Shown here in pieces: positions 63,314 to 64,000 of a stretch of DNA of 64,000 nt. Below the pieces are notes generated by a model. That model did not search any database. It was not told the DNA's origin and was given only the letters and a program-made list of their open reading frames with translations. Position numbers and translations under genes: made by a program. The DNA is from an uncultured Lacticaseibacillus sp. (lineage in GTDB: Bacteria; Bacillota; Bacilli; Lactobacillales; Lactobacillaceae). The stretch covers positions 1 through 64,000 of the forward strand of contig CAKRNG010000009.1 in assembly GCA_934370925.1 (NCBI GenBank), written 5' to 3'. Each line of letters begins with the position of its first letter. The stretch's first letter is position 1.

Positions 63314-63814
63314 ATGCCCGACACAGTTAGTAAAACTCTGTTCGATCCAACAGCGGTATTCGTAACGGAGCAAACTACGCAGGCGGCAATTTTCCAAGAG
63401 GTTGCCGACAAGTTACTTGAGAAACAATATGTAAAGCCAGAATTCTTAGCCAACCTTTCGGAACGCGAAAAGAATTACCCAACTGGGATTGATATGTCAG
63501 TCGTAAATCCTGACTACCCGAACGTTGCCATTCCACATACGGAAGGTGATTTCGTGAATGTCCGCCTGATTGTTCCTATCAAGTTAGTTCACCCAGTTGA
63601 TTTCGGAAACATGATTGACCCTAGCGATAGCTTCAAAGTCACCTTCTTGTTCATGATTTTGAACAACGACCCTGATGGCCAGGCCAACGTCCTTTCTGAG
63701 ATTATGGGCTTTCTGACAACGACGCCTGAAGCAGATCTGAAGAACTTCTTCGGTGAAACGAACCGGGCAGCGATTTACTCGTTCCTGAACACCTACTTTA
63801 ACCAAGAGTCGTAA
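63314..63814 (+). CDS. PTS galactitol/galactose-type EIIA
   Basis: A 166-residue EIIA of the fructose/galactitol group: AIFQEVADKLLEKQYVKPEFLANLSEREKNYPTGI and the phosphorylation site His in VAIPHTEGDFV. It receives phosphate from HPr for the following IIB. Start ATG has a GGAGGTG site. First gene of the operon divergent from lacR; the pairing with lacABC suggests galactose import as galactose-6-P. Confidence 0.9.
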   Translation: MPDTVSKTLFDPTAVFVTEQTTQAAIFQEVADKLLEKQYVKPEFLANLSEREKNYPTGIDMSVVNPDYPNVAIPHTEGDFVNVRLIVPIKLVHPVDFGNMIDPSDSFKVTFLFMILNNDPDGQANVLSEIMGFLTTTPEADLKNFFGETNRAAIYSFLNTYFNQES

Positions 63815-63883
63815 CGAATTTTGCTTACAAAGTTTTGTAAGCGGTTCGATTAAACTTAAAACACATTATAGGAGGAAATTATT

Positions 63884-64000
63884 ATGACAGTTCGTATTCT
63901 TGCAGCATGTGGTGCCGGTGTTAACTCCAGTCACCAGATTAAGGACGCTTTGGAAAAGGAAATGAAGAGCCGCGGCTACAACGTGCACTGTGACGCTGTA
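63884..64000 (+). CDS. PTS galactitol-type EIIB (partial, cut by window end)
   Basis: The first 39 residues are visible: VRILAACGAGVNSSHQIKD is the IIB start with phosphorylated Cys9 in CGAGVNSS. The start has a GGAGGAAA site. The remainder and the IIC gene are expected just beyond the window. Confidence 0.85.
   Translation, partial: MTVRILAACGAGVNSSHQIKDALEKEMKSRGYNVHCDAV

Overview
The window looks like a piece of a Lactobacillaceae chromosome (Firmicutes, roughly 50% GC). The evidence is the gene content: WalRK-YycHIJ-HtrA, a fused mannose PTS ManL with its ManO (DUF956) partner, a tagatose-6-phosphate (lacRABC) pathway, strong GGAGG ribosome sites, several TTG starts and a MutY without its iron-sulfur cysteines. 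The homofermentative, galactose-PTS style suggests something near Lacticaseibacillus, but I cannot name a species. No tRNA or rRNA gene is seen. Two marks suggest the segment is close to the replication origin: a near-perfect parS site inside purC and a cluster of DnaA boxes beside htrA.

Layout. 0-9.3 kb: small unknown genes, an LD-carboxypeptidase/ElaA pair, then serine biosynthesis (serC-serA) behind a leader that encodes a serine-rich peptide and carries a terminator/antiterminator pair. A histidine phosphatase diverges from it, followed by a MocR-type regulator divergent from a pyridoxal/HMP kinase. 9.3-21.5 kb: an MFS exporter, mutY, an acetyltransferase, an amino acid antiporter divergent from an ornithine/lysine-type decarboxylase, a MarR/azoreductase pair sharing an operator, an amber-interrupted GNAT gene, rlmH and an ImmA/IrrE-type metallopeptidase. 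21.8-25.2 kb: a degenerate serine recombinase and tandem paralogous permeases. 25.3-36.6 kb: the complete eleven-gene purine operon purEKCSQLFMNHD with PurBox-like sites upstream. 36.9-40.7 kb: glpK, a lone EAL protein, Hsp20 and the DnaA-box cluster. 40.7-49.4 kb: htrA, an unknown gene, yycJ, yycI, yycH, walK, walR. 49.5-52.8 kb: manLMN-manO. 53-58.3 kb: an unknown Gly/Ala-rich protein, a lysine riboswitch driving a fused substrate-binding/permease ABC transporter and its ATPase, and small genes. 58.5-64 kb: a divergent PTS IIA-like protein, a LacI regulator, lacCBA and lacR, and divergent from lacR the start of a galactitol-type PTS (IIA, then IIB cut by the window end).

The most unusual features are regulatory and non-coding. 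The serCA leader looks like ribosome-mediated attenuation, which is uncommon in this group, where T-boxes normally do this work. Dispersed through intergenic gaps is a composite palindromic repeat (family A) whose outer flanks and loop-proximal bases are conserved while the stem sequence changes with compensating substitutions. A second, smaller family (B) sits at the 3' ends of serA and azoR and upstream of the decarboxylase gene. Two enzymes that normally hold an Fe-S cluster (MutY, PurF) lack some or all of the cysteine ligands.
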